Shown here piece by piece: positions 1 through 7,307 of a stretch of 44,194 bases of DNA. The notes under the pieces were generated by a model that saw nothing but the letters and a program-made list of their open reading frames with translations, did not search any database and was not told the DNA's origin. The stretch's first letter is position 1; every line of letters begins with the position of its first letter. Source of the DNA: Planctomycetales bacterium (GTDB taxonomy: Bacteria > Omnitrophota > Gorgyraeia > Gygaellales > Profunditerraquicolaceae); the NCBI GenBank assembly GCA_005239725.1, contig SBBM01000036.1, forward strand, positions 1 to 44,194, written 5' to 3'. A program made the position numbers and the translations under genes.

Positions 1-1
1 A

Positions 2-1048
2 CTCCTGCAGGGATACGATGTGGAATTAAGTTTTGTCGACATCGATAAAACGATTATCGACCCCATGCGCAGCCGTGGCCAATATAAGGCAGCTATAACT
101 ACCGACAACGGCTATGCCACCATTGACGTGCCTGTCAAGGCAGCCTTTTTGCTTGGCGAAGAGAACCAGGCCCAGGATTATGACATCCTTTTTTCCTGTG
201 TTGGCCCCAACAATTGTTACGATCTGGCGGAAAGATTCAAAAAGGCCAAGACCGTCGTATCCTGCGAAAATGACGCCTCCAGCGCGCTTAGGCTACGGGA
301 ATTATCCGGGAATCCTCATATTTATTTTGGCATCCCGGACGTCATCACCTCCAATACCGCCTCAACTAGCTTAAAGAAAGAAGATGTCCTGATGACGATA
401 ACAGAAAAAGGAATCCTGGTTATCGAAAAAGGTAACTATGTCCTTCCCAACGATATTCTACAGGTCGATTCCAGCGAATTGCACATGCATTGGATGTGCA
501 AATTCTTTATCCATAACACCCCACATGCCATTGTGGCTTATTTGGGTTGGCTCAAGGGTTACACATATATCCACGAGGCCATGGCGGATCCTGACATCGA
601 AGAGGTGGTGGTTGGCTCGCTAGGCGAAATGACCCAAGGGGTTATTGCGGCTAAATATGCCCCTGAGGAATTTGCCTTGACGTATAAAGAAAAAGAATTG
701 AGGCGTTTTCGTAATCCATTTCTTTATGATACAATTGCCCGGGTTGCCAGAGAGCCGCTGCGTAAAATGCGTCATGATAATCGGATTGTCCTCGGGCTGC
801 GTATCGCGTTTTTTAGCGCAATCTTACCAGAATATACCGCCATCGGTGCCAAGGCCGCCCTGGTTTATGATGACGCTCGGGATAAAGAGGCTAGCTATCT
901 GCAAAGCCTGCGGGCTAGCATGGATGATATCGAAGTGCTGCGTCGGCATTCAGGGATAGAGCCTCTTGATCCCCTGGGGAAATATATCATTAGCCAGGAT
1001 CTCTCAAAATTTAGAAAAAGGAGCTTGGAGTGTCTCAAGAGTATTTAG
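2..1048 (+). CDS. mtlD: Mannitol-1-phosphate 5-dehydrogenase-like protein (5' partial)
   Basis: The product resembles polyol-specific long-chain dehydrogenases that interconvert fructose 6-phosphate and mannitol 1-phosphate with NAD. The frame is open to the left edge, so the N-terminal glycine-rich NAD loop lies outside the window. The GTG at 20 falls inside a Rossmann strand (GYDVELSFVDID) and is not a credible start. The family signature K-x4-N-x2-H is present as KFFIHNTPHA near the middle, followed by the helical C-terminal domain (RFRNPFLYD, REPLRKM). It overlaps the next gene, a phosphatase, by 19 nt, which suggests that an alditol phosphate is made and then dephosphorylated. A divergent dehydrogenase acting on another sugar phosphate remains possible. 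Confidence 0.72.
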   Translation, partial: LLQGYDVELSFVDIDKTIIDPMRSRGQYKAAITTDNGYATIDVPVKAAFLLGEENQAQDYDILFSCVGPNNCYDLAERFKKAKTVVSCENDASSALRLRELSGNPHIYFGIPDVITSNTASTSLKKEDVLMTITEKGILVIEKGNYVLPNDILQVDSSELHMHWMCKFFIHNTPHAIVAYLGWLKGYTYIHEAMADPDIEEVVVGSLGEMTQGVIAAKYAPEEFALTYKEKELRRFRNPFLYDTIARVAREPLRKMRHDNRIVLGLRIAFFSAILPEYTAIGAKAALVYDDARDKEASYLQSLRASMDDIEVLRRHSGIEPLDPLGKYIISQDLSKFRKRSLECLKSI

Positions 1049-1812
1049 CCATCGCCATCAAGGCCGTGCAAACCAGCGGTGATATCTTGATCGATTATTT
1101 TGGTAAATTGCATGACTTTAGGCAGAAGAACCAAAATATTCGTGATTTAGTGACCGAAGTTGATATCCTGTCGGAAAAGAATATCCAGGAAAAGATCAAA
1201 GAGGTTTTTCCCTATCACGCTATTAACGGTGAGGAAGTGAGAGCTCAAAAGACGGATTCTGAGTTTGTATGGCATATCGATCCTCTTGATGGTACAGTCA
1301 ATTATAGCCAGGGGATAACGTTGTGTGCCATCTCTATTGGTCTTGAGAAAAATGGTGAGATTATTGCAGGGGCAACGTATAATCCATTTTCGCAAGAACT
1401 TTTCTACGCCTCCAAAGGTCAGGGGGCCTTTTTAAACGGGAAACAGATTTTTGTTTCGCAGAAAAAAGATGTCCAAGACGGTCTTTATGCCGCAGCCTTT
1501 TCATCAGCACGTTCCACGAAGAAGAAAAACGAATATGAAATATTCGGCCGGATGAATGACACAACACGGGGCGTATTGAGAACCGGTTCTGCAGCGCTGA
1601 ATCTCGCTTATCTAGCGTGTGCCAGGATTGATGGCTTCTGGGCTAAAGAGTTGTTCAGCTGGGACCTCGCTGCGGGGATCCTTCTTGTTAAAGAGGCCAA
1701 TGGCATCGTTGTCTGTGCTAAAGGCCTTGAGTATAAACTCCAAGATGGGGTACTGATTGCCACTAACAGGTTTTTGGGCGAACCCCTGGTAAAAATGCTG
1801 GTCGGATTATAG
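1030..1812 (+). CDS. Inositol monophosphatase family phosphatase
   Basis: This 260-aa protein is a Mg-dependent sugar or alditol phosphatase of the IMPase/SuhB/CysQ superfamily. The metal-binding motifs appear in the right order: DLVTEVD, then INGEE, then DPLDGTVN near residue 83, then WDLAAG near residue 210. Length matches the family (about 260 aa). The GTG start at 1030 has an AAAAAGGAG ribosome-binding site a few bases upstream and lies inside the preceding dehydrogenase gene, implying translational coupling. The substrate cannot be read from sequence. Next to a mannitol-1-phosphate dehydrogenase homologue, an alditol or hexose phosphate is the natural guess. Confidence 0.85.
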   Translation: MSQEYLAIAIKAVQTSGDILIDYFGKLHDFRQKNQNIRDLVTEVDILSEKNIQEKIKEVFPYHAINGEEVRAQKTDSEFVWHIDPLDGTVNYSQGITLCAISIGLEKNGEIIAGATYNPFSQELFYASKGQGAFLNGKQIFVSQKKDVQDGLYAAAFSSARSTKKKNEYEIFGRMNDTTRGVLRTGSAALNLAYLACARIDGFWAKELFSWDLAAGILLVKEANGIVVCAKGLEYKLQDGVLIATNRFLGEPLVKMLVGL

Positions 1813-1829
1813 CCTATAGAGAGCTATCC

Positions 1830-2117
1830 ATGGATCTCGAGAAGCAAGGGCATCATCAAGGGGTTGGAGCGATAGAGGTTGAAGATAGGATGGAAGAACG
1901 GATACAAAAGGTCTTAAGGTCAGTCTTTAGTTCCCATGAAGGAAGTTTTGAGCTATCTTTCGGCCCTCCAGAAATTATTGGTTGGGATTCCCTTAATCAT
2001 TTGAACCTCGTCATGGCCCTGCAGGAGGAATTTAATGTTCAGTTGGGTTTTGAGGAAATGCTTGAGATCAAAGTGGTTGCAGACATCTACCCTATCATCA
2101 AAAGAAAATTAGGATGA
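1830..2117 (+). CDS. Acyl carrier protein
   Basis: A small acidic helical protein with the phosphopantetheine attachment motif G-W-D-S-L at residues 51-55 (Ser54), followed by the amphipathic helix typical of ACPs (ALQEEFNVQL). The 1830 start gives 95 aa. A second ATG at 1890, with AGAGG 11 nt upstream, would give 75 aa, closer to the usual ACP length, and the extra N-terminal 20 residues are not ACP-like. It ends 4 nt into the next gene. In a glycan locus it probably carries an acyl chain or small acid for transfer to a sugar. No ketosynthase or acyl-ACP ligase is visible in the window, so its loading partner is unknown. Confidence 0.82.
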   Translation: MDLEKQGHHQGVGAIEVEDRMEERIQKVLRSVFSSHEGSFELSFGPPEIIGWDSLNHLNLVMALQEEFNVQLGFEEMLEIKVVADIYPIIKRKLG

Positions 2118-3355
2118 CGATGAAAATTATTACCCGCTGTCCTGTCTGTTCTTCCCAAGGGTATTCTGCGGTCTTTAAGGCGGCGCAATACCCCTATTTC
2201 ACAATACCGGTAAAAAGGCAAGATAAGGCCAAGATATTAAAAAGGCATGGCCTAGATCAATTGCACGGTGAGCTGCAACCGGTCGTTTGCACTCGCTGTC
2301 TTCATATCTATTTGCGCCAATGCGCGCCGGTGAAGACTCTTGCGGAATTATACCGTGATTATTACAGTTATCCATCGGCCCTAGAGGGCAGTTTTTCTCC
2401 TGAAAGAGATCAGGCCTTTCTAAGAATTTTTAGGGATAAAATTTCCCGAACCTTATCTAAAAAACAAAATCGGGTATTGGAGATTGGTTGTTATGACGGA
2501 TATGTGTTGTATCATCTAAAGAAAATGGGATTTTCGGTCACGGGCTGTGACCCCAGCCAGGGGGCTAACATCGGCAAACGGTTCGGATTAGATATCAAAA
2601 AGCAGTTTTTTAAAGTGGATGATTTCTTCAAAAGAGGCCTTAAATACGATGTTGTTATTTTTAGACACCTCCTGGAGCATATGCCCAAACCGGTAGATTT
2701 TTTAAAGACGCTCAAGAAGGTGTTAATGCCGACCGGTATATTCGTTTTTGAGGTCCCGGGAGTTGAGTCATATTTGAAGAATGGCAGTACGGGGATTTTT
2801 AGTTTTCAGCATGTGCAGTATTTCTCGAGAGCCTCGATTGCCCGGCTCGTTGAAAACGCCGATTTACAGTTGTTGAGTTGTATAGAGAGTGCCGAAAATT
2901 TGATCATCACTTGTCTCCCTGGCAAGTTACGACCAGCCTACGCTGACAACCATATTGCCGATTTATGTCGATCTTTCTATGCTCACCTGGAGACAAAAAA
3001 GAATCGACTAAACAAAATAGTGAACGAAGTCTCAGGTCAGGGCATGATTATCTGGGGCGCTGGTGGATTTAGCGCCAATGTCCTGGAGCTCTATGGCGTG
3101 CCTGCCAATCGGATCAAATATATCGTTGATTCTGACTCCAAAAAATGGGGGATGGAATATCTTTTGCACTGTATCCCTATTACCTCTCCTAAGGCCCTAA
3201 AACAAAACGATCATGGTTGCCTGATGATCTGCTCAATGTACACCAATGAGATTATCCGTCAGTTAAAGCATCTTCGGTATGACAAACCGGTAATCCGTCT
3301 TTTTCCGGATATTAAACTCCTAAATAAAGATGGTTATAAAATTCAAAGGAATTGA
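2114..3355 (+). CDS. Zinc-ribbon class I SAM methyltransferase (sugar C-methyltransferase-like)
   Basis: This 413-aa protein has the three-part layout of NDP-hexose C-methyltransferases. An N-terminal zinc-binding segment has Cys pairs CPVCSS and CTRC. The SAM-binding Rossmann domain follows, with motif I VLEIGCYDGY near residue 120 and acidic motif II GCDPS. A C-terminal second nucleotide-fold-like domain begins at IIWGAGGFSAN. It is clearly paralogous to the product of 6104-7291, sharing an identical stretch VVIFRHLLEH. In characterised C-methyltransferases as I recall them the catalytic loop reads Y-H-E-H; here the same place reads SFQH, with Gln for Glu. The chemistry could therefore be methylation at a different position or of a different substrate. 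The ATG start overlaps the ACP stop. Confidence 0.82.
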   Translation: MTMKIITRCPVCSSQGYSAVFKAAQYPYFTIPVKRQDKAKILKRHGLDQLHGELQPVVCTRCLHIYLRQCAPVKTLAELYRDYYSYPSALEGSFSPERDQAFLRIFRDKISRTLSKKQNRVLEIGCYDGYVLYHLKKMGFSVTGCDPSQGANIGKRFGLDIKKQFFKVDDFFKRGLKYDVVIFRHLLEHMPKPVDFLKTLKKVLMPTGIFVFEVPGVESYLKNGSTGIFSFQHVQYFSRASIARLVENADLQLLSCIESAENLIITCLPGKLRPAYADNHIADLCRSFYAHLETKKNRLNKIVNEVSGQGMIIWGAGGFSANVLELYGVPANRIKYIVDSDSKKWGMEYLLHCIPITSPKALKQNDHGCLMICSMYTNEIIRQLKHLRYDKPVIRLFPDIKLLNKDGYKIQRN

Positions 3356-3365
3356 GGAATTGAAT

Positions 3366-4463
3366 ATGGAAAAGAAAAGGCAGGACCACGCGGATCATCA
3401 TTATTCTGCGCCCGAAAAAATAAAAATTGGGAATCGGGTTATTGGGCGAGGACAAAAATGTTTTATTATTGGAGAAATCGGCTCTAACCACAATCGCAAT
3501 AAAGGGGTTGTTCGAAAATTAATCGATGCGGCCGCTCAGGCTAAGTTTGATGCAGTAAAATTCCAGATCTATGATCCCCAAGAGGCCTTCAGTAAGAACG
3601 TCACCACGACCGATGTTGGTCTGGAGCATATGTATGGGAAATGCGCTTGGTGGGAAGTTGCCCGTGATCGGATATTAATGCCGCGGGAATGGTTTCCTGA
3701 GATGTTTGACTATGCCAGGGAAAAAGGTCTTATTGTCTTTTCAACGGTCCATCGAGTCGAGGATTTTGATTTTCTATTGAAATTAGGGGTGGACTTATTT
3801 AAGATTGCCTCAATCGATTGCCATCACCTGCCATTGCTTAAAGAAGTAGCCAAGCTCAATAAGCCGCTTATCATCTCAACGGGCATGGCGACGACAAAAG
3901 AGATCGATGAGACCGTTAAGACCTTGGTCGGGGCAGGAAATAAGAAATTGAGCCTTTTACATTGCATCTCGTGCTATCCGCCTAATCCGTCGTTCATTAA
4001 TCTGAAGAATATAATGATGCTCAAGCAAAGATATGGATTTCCAGTCGGATATTCCGATCATTCCATCGGTAATACCTTTTCCGTTGCTGCGGTGGCCTTA
4101 GGGGCCTGTATTATTGAAAAACATATCACCCTTGATCGAAAGACAAAAGGGCCAGATCATCATTTTGCCCTTGAGCCCAAGGACATGCGAGAGCTGGTTG
4201 ATTCTGTTAGAGGGGTTGAATTAGCTTTAGGGGGGTTCGGGCGCATCCTATCGGAGGATGATCTGGCGGCCCGCATAATGATCAGGCGCAGTATTGTGGC
4301 CAGGCGGGATATTAAAAAAGATGACCCCATCACGCTGGAGGCAATAAAATTCGCCCGCCCTGGGGATGGGATATCTCCTAATCTTTTTGCTAAGCTTGAA
4401 GGGTGCAGGGCCAAAAAGGATATAGCTGCCGAGGAGATCCTCTCTTGGGACATGATAAGGTGA
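3366..4463 (+). CDS. neuB: NeuB-family nonulosonic acid (sialic acid-type) synthase
   Basis: NeuB enzymes condense phosphoenolpyruvate with an N-acyl-mannosamine-type sugar to give sialic, legionaminic or pseudaminic acid. This 365-aa product has the NeuB TIM-barrel signatures GEIGSNHN, VKFQ, YSDHSIG and EKHITLDR, and a C-terminal antifreeze-like SAF domain (RRSIVARRDI, RPGDGISP). Length and layout are normal. An in-frame ATG at 3330 also exists, but the ATG at 3366 has GAGGAAT 7 nt upstream and removes a tail lying over the upstream gene. It is followed by VOC, PIG-L and GNAT genes. The exact sugar cannot be told from sequence; no NeuC-like 2-epimerase or canonical NeuA is visible in the window. 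Confidence 0.9.
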   Translation: MEKKRQDHADHHYSAPEKIKIGNRVIGRGQKCFIIGEIGSNHNRNKGVVRKLIDAAAQAKFDAVKFQIYDPQEAFSKNVTTTDVGLEHMYGKCAWWEVARDRILMPREWFPEMFDYAREKGLIVFSTVHRVEDFDFLLKLGVDLFKIASIDCHHLPLLKEVAKLNKPLIISTGMATTKEIDETVKTLVGAGNKKLSLLHCISCYPPNPSFINLKNIMMLKQRYGFPVGYSDHSIGNTFSVAAVALGACIIEKHITLDRKTKGPDHHFALEPKDMRELVDSVRGVELALGGFGRILSEDDLAARIMIRRSIVARRDIKKDDPITLEAIKFARPGDGISPNLFAKLEGCRAKKDIAAEEILSWDMIR

Positions 4464-4466
4464 TCG

Positions 4467-4868
4467 ATGAGATTAGACCATATTGGGGTGGTTGTCGGTG
4501 ATTTAGGGGCGTCCGGGAAATATTATCAAGACCTTTGGGGGGTCCATGAGTTTTCTCCCACGATCGATGAGCCACAACAAAAGGTTAAGATTATGTTCGC
4601 CCGGATGAGAGAGTCGTTGTCTCCCGCCATAGAGCTGATCCAGCCTATTGACGAGAATTCCGCGGTTTATAATTTTTTGAAAAAAACAGGGGGCGGACTT
4701 CACCATATTTGTTATGAAGTCGATGACCTAGATAAGTCTATTGAGCATTTTAAGCGCCAGAAGGCCTTGGTTATTGGGAACATCTATCCAGGGGCCGGGC
4801 ACCAGGGCCGCCGGGTTATCTGGTTCTACACCCGCCTTAAAGAATTAATTGAATTAATTGAAAGGTAA
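4467..4868 (+). CDS. VOC-family protein, methylmalonyl-CoA epimerase-like
   Basis: This 133-aa product is a vicinal-oxygen-chelate protein. Putative metal ligands are spaced as in methylmalonyl-CoA epimerase: His5 (DHIGVVV), Glu56 (IELIQP), His79/80 (LHHICYEVDD) and Glu129 (LIELIE). The gene sits 3 nt after neuB and 5 nt before the deacetylase gene. It could epimerise a 2-substituted acyl group carried on CoA or on the ACP encoded at 1830, or an alpha-proton of a keto-sugar. These are inferences; VOC proteins are functionally broad, so only the fold and metal site are well supported. Confidence 0.8.
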   Translation: MRLDHIGVVVGDLGASGKYYQDLWGVHEFSPTIDEPQQKVKIMFARMRESLSPAIELIQPIDENSAVYNFLKKTGGGLHHICYEVDDLDKSIEHFKRQKALVIGNIYPGAGHQGRRVIWFYTRLKELIELIER

Positions 4869-4873
4869 GAGAG

Positions 4874-5560
4874 ATGTCCCAAAGAAAAAGAGTCTTGATT
4901 GTTGCTGCCCATCCTGATGATGAGATCTTGGGATGCGGGGCAACCATCGTCAGACTAATTGCGTCTGGTTATGAGGCTCATGTGCTGATTTTAGGTGAAG
5001 GGGTCACTTCACGTGACAAACAAAGAGATCCTCAAAAAAGAAAAAAGGGACTGGATGAATTAAAACAACACGTGCATAGGGCCAATAAGATTATCGGCGT
5101 CAAAGATGTTATTCTGGCTAATTTACCTGATAATCGTTTTGACGCGTTGGCCTTGTTGGATGTAGTCAAGATCGTAGAGAAGGTAAAAAAGGATAAAAAA
5201 CCAGATGTTATTTTTACCCATTTCCAGAACGATTTGAACATCGATCATGGGGTCACTCATCGGGCGGTCATGACTGCCACCAGGCCCATGTGGACAGAAA
5301 CGGTTAAAGAAATTTATTCTTTTGAGGTGGCTTCATCTACGGAATGGAATTATCCTTTAACATTTTCTCCAGATATTTTTTATGATGTATCTAAGACTCT
5401 CGAGGTGAAGTTACAGGCGCTTAAAGAATATAAAGTAGAGATGAAAGACCCGCGGCATCCGCGGTCCATCGAAGGCGTGACGCTGCAGGCCCAGCTGTGG
5501 GGCTTAAAGACAGGCGTACGTTACGCTGAGGCCTTTAAGACCGTAAGGGTCATGCGGTGA
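4874..5560 (+). CDS. PIG-L/LmbE family N-deacetylase
   Basis: This 228-aa protein is a zinc-dependent de-N-acetylase of the type that removes acetyl from N-acetylglucosamine derivatives. The hallmark AAHPDDEILGCG is near residue 11 and supplies two metal ligands and the catalytic Asp. The second motif, THFQNDLNIDH near residue 117, completes the site. A GAGAG ribosome-binding site precedes the ATG, and the gene overlaps the following acetyltransferase gene by 4 nt. Deacetylase followed directly by acetyltransferase suggests exchange of an N-acyl group on an amino sugar, possibly on the NeuB product or its precursor. Confidence 0.88.
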   Translation: MSQRKRVLIVAAHPDDEILGCGATIVRLIASGYEAHVLILGEGVTSRDKQRDPQKRKKGLDELKQHVHRANKIIGVKDVILANLPDNRFDALALLDVVKIVEKVKKDKKPDVIFTHFQNDLNIDHGVTHRAVMTATRPMWTETVKEIYSFEVASSTEWNYPLTFSPDIFYDVSKTLEVKLQALKEYKVEMKDPRHPRSIEGVTLQAQLWGLKTGVRYAEAFKTVRVMR

Positions 5561-6114
5561 GCCAGCTTACCTTGATCAATATCTTGGAAACCGATGAAAT
5601 TATTAGAGAAAGAGTTAGGCAATGGCGCAACAAAGAAGAGATTCGTCGATCGATGTTCAGCCAAGGCGTTATTTCTCGGGATGAGCACGCGCGATGGCTG
5701 GCTGGCTTAATTCATCGCGTCGATACTAAGTTTTGGGTGGTCTTTTTAGAAGGTATCCCCATAGGCGCGGCTTATGTGCACCATATGGAGCCTGAGCGCC
5801 GGCGCACACAGTGGGGTTTTTATATAGGAGAAGAGACCTATAAGGCTAAAGGATTGGGCCAGCAAATTCTTTTTGATTTACTAGAAGAGGTCTTTGATCG
5901 GATGGCCTTTGAGGTGCTGGTGACGGAGGTCTTATCCGATAATACACGAGCCATTGGGATTTATCGAAAATTTGATTTTAGTGAACAAAAAAGCTATCGC
6001 ACCAAGGATCAGCGTGAGGTGATTGTCTTTGAATTCACCCGACCTGTGTGGGAAAAGACAAAAGAAAGATTAAGAATGATGTGCCAAGCAAGGCTTGCGA
6101 AATATGTCCAATAA
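5557..6114 (+). CDS. GNAT family N-acetyltransferase (PseH/RimJ-like)
   Basis: This 185-aa protein has the GNAT pattern of sugar N-acetyltransferases. An N-terminal VRQWRNKEEIRR segment is followed by WVVFLEGIPIGAAY, a central WGFYIGE strand, the acetyl-CoA loop KAKGLGQQI, and a C-terminal SDNTRAIGIYRKFDF. This arrangement is like PseH, which acetylates the 4-amino group of an amino-deoxysugar in pseudaminic acid synthesis. The GTG start overlaps the deacetylase stop by 4 nt. Close pairing with PIG-L and NeuB supports a role in nonulosonic or amino-sugar acylation. Other acyl donors, including the ACP, cannot be excluded. Confidence 0.82.
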   Translation: MSQLTLINILETDEIIRERVRQWRNKEEIRRSMFSQGVISRDEHARWLAGLIHRVDTKFWVVFLEGIPIGAAYVHHMEPERRRTQWGFYIGEETYKAKGLGQQILFDLLEEVFDRMAFEVLVTEVLSDNTRAIGIYRKFDFSEQKSYRTKDQREVIVFEFTRPVWEKTKERLRMMCQARLAKYVQ

Positions 6115-7291
6115 TAAATGTTTGATTTGCGCCAATACCTCCTTTGAGGGATTATTGCATCTTGAGCAATTTCCGATCCTATTTGGGGCTATTCCCCTTA
6201 AGCATAAGGACAAGGTCAAGAAGTATCCTTTGACTGTCGCTATCTGTGACCGATGCTCGTTGATCCAGCAGGTTAATCTGCTGCCCGGTAGCGTGCTCGA
6301 TGAGGTGTATCGAGCAGATTATTACAGCTGCCCTGCGCCAACGGGTAACCAGGTCGGCACGCGGGTGATCGATGAATTCTATGCTTTTTTTGGTAAGAAC
6401 ATCGCTGATCGGCGAGGCAGGGTCCTAGAGATCGGGTGTTTTGATGGATATTTATTAACGAAGCTACAGAAGGATCACTGGGATGTTTACGGCTGCGACC
6501 CTGCCGGTCAGACTAGTATCGCGATACAAAATCTAGGCGCAGACAGGATCGTCAATGACTTTTTCACCAAAGATACCTATCCTGGCCATTATTTTGATGT
6601 GGTTATTTTTCGGCACTTGTTGGAACATCTTTATGATCTGCATTCCTTCCTCGATTCCGTTTTGTTGCTCCTCAAAGACGACGGGTGTATTTTTATTGAA
6701 GTCCCTAATATTGATGCCACTCTTCGTTATGGCGGATTTGGATCTTTTTTTCATCAGCATATTTCACATTTTTCCATGGAGACATTGCAACTCCTATTGA
6801 GCCAGCATCATTTAACCATTGAGCGATCTGATGAGACCCATGTCCTTCATGTCAAAGCGGTAAAAAGTAAGAGCAGGCAGCCATTACGCGAGGCCAATCG
6901 TTCGGTAGTCACCAACTCTAAAAAACGAGAATTTCTGGAAAGATACCGCGCAATCGAGAAAGAAATTGCGCGGATATTTACTGATCCCAAAAATAAAAAG
7001 ATCGCTATCTTTGGGGCCAGCGCCATTGCCACTACCATTACTCATATGATCGATGAAAGCGGCCGGCAAAAGATAGGGGGTATTTTCGATAACGATTCTA
7101 CAAAACAGGGGAAGTTTATTGAAGGTATCGATGTCCCGATTTCGTCACCAGAGAAGATAAAGGCTGATCGCTATGATGCCTTCATTATCGGTAGTTACAT
7201 TTTTATCGATGAAATCTTTACTCAACTCCTTAAGCTGGGTGTTGACCAGTACAAGATTATAACGTTGGCACAAGAGGCCCTTGCCCCATAA
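6104..7291 (+). CDS. Zinc-ribbon class I SAM methyltransferase, second paralogue
   Basis: This 395-aa protein has the same architecture as the product of 2114-3355: N-terminal Cys pairs (CLICAN, CDRC), SAM motif VLEIGCFDGYLL, acidic GCDPAG, a VVIFRHLLEH strand and a C-terminal Rossmann-like domain starting at IAIFGASAIA. The catalytic-loop position reads FHQHISHFS, with Phe and Gln where typical sugar C-methyltransferases have Tyr and Glu. I prefer the ATG at 6104 over a TTG at 6095 because the protein then begins just before the zinc ribbon. It overlaps the acetyltransferase gene by 11 nt. Two such enzymes around the NeuB set suggest methyl-branched or C-modified sugars. Confidence 0.82.
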   Translation: MSNNKCLICANTSFEGLLHLEQFPILFGAIPLKHKDKVKKYPLTVAICDRCSLIQQVNLLPGSVLDEVYRADYYSCPAPTGNQVGTRVIDEFYAFFGKNIADRRGRVLEIGCFDGYLLTKLQKDHWDVYGCDPAGQTSIAIQNLGADRIVNDFFTKDTYPGHYFDVVIFRHLLEHLYDLHSFLDSVLLLLKDDGCIFIEVPNIDATLRYGGFGSFFHQHISHFSMETLQLLLSQHHLTIERSDETHVLHVKAVKSKSRQPLREANRSVVTNSKKREFLERYRAIEKEIARIFTDPKNKKIAIFGASAIATTITHMIDESGRQKIGGIFDNDSTKQGKFIEGIDVPISSPEKIKADRYDAFIIGSYIFIDEIFTQLLKLGVDQYKIITLAQEALAP

Positions 7292-7307
7292 AGATAGCAA
7301 ATTATAG

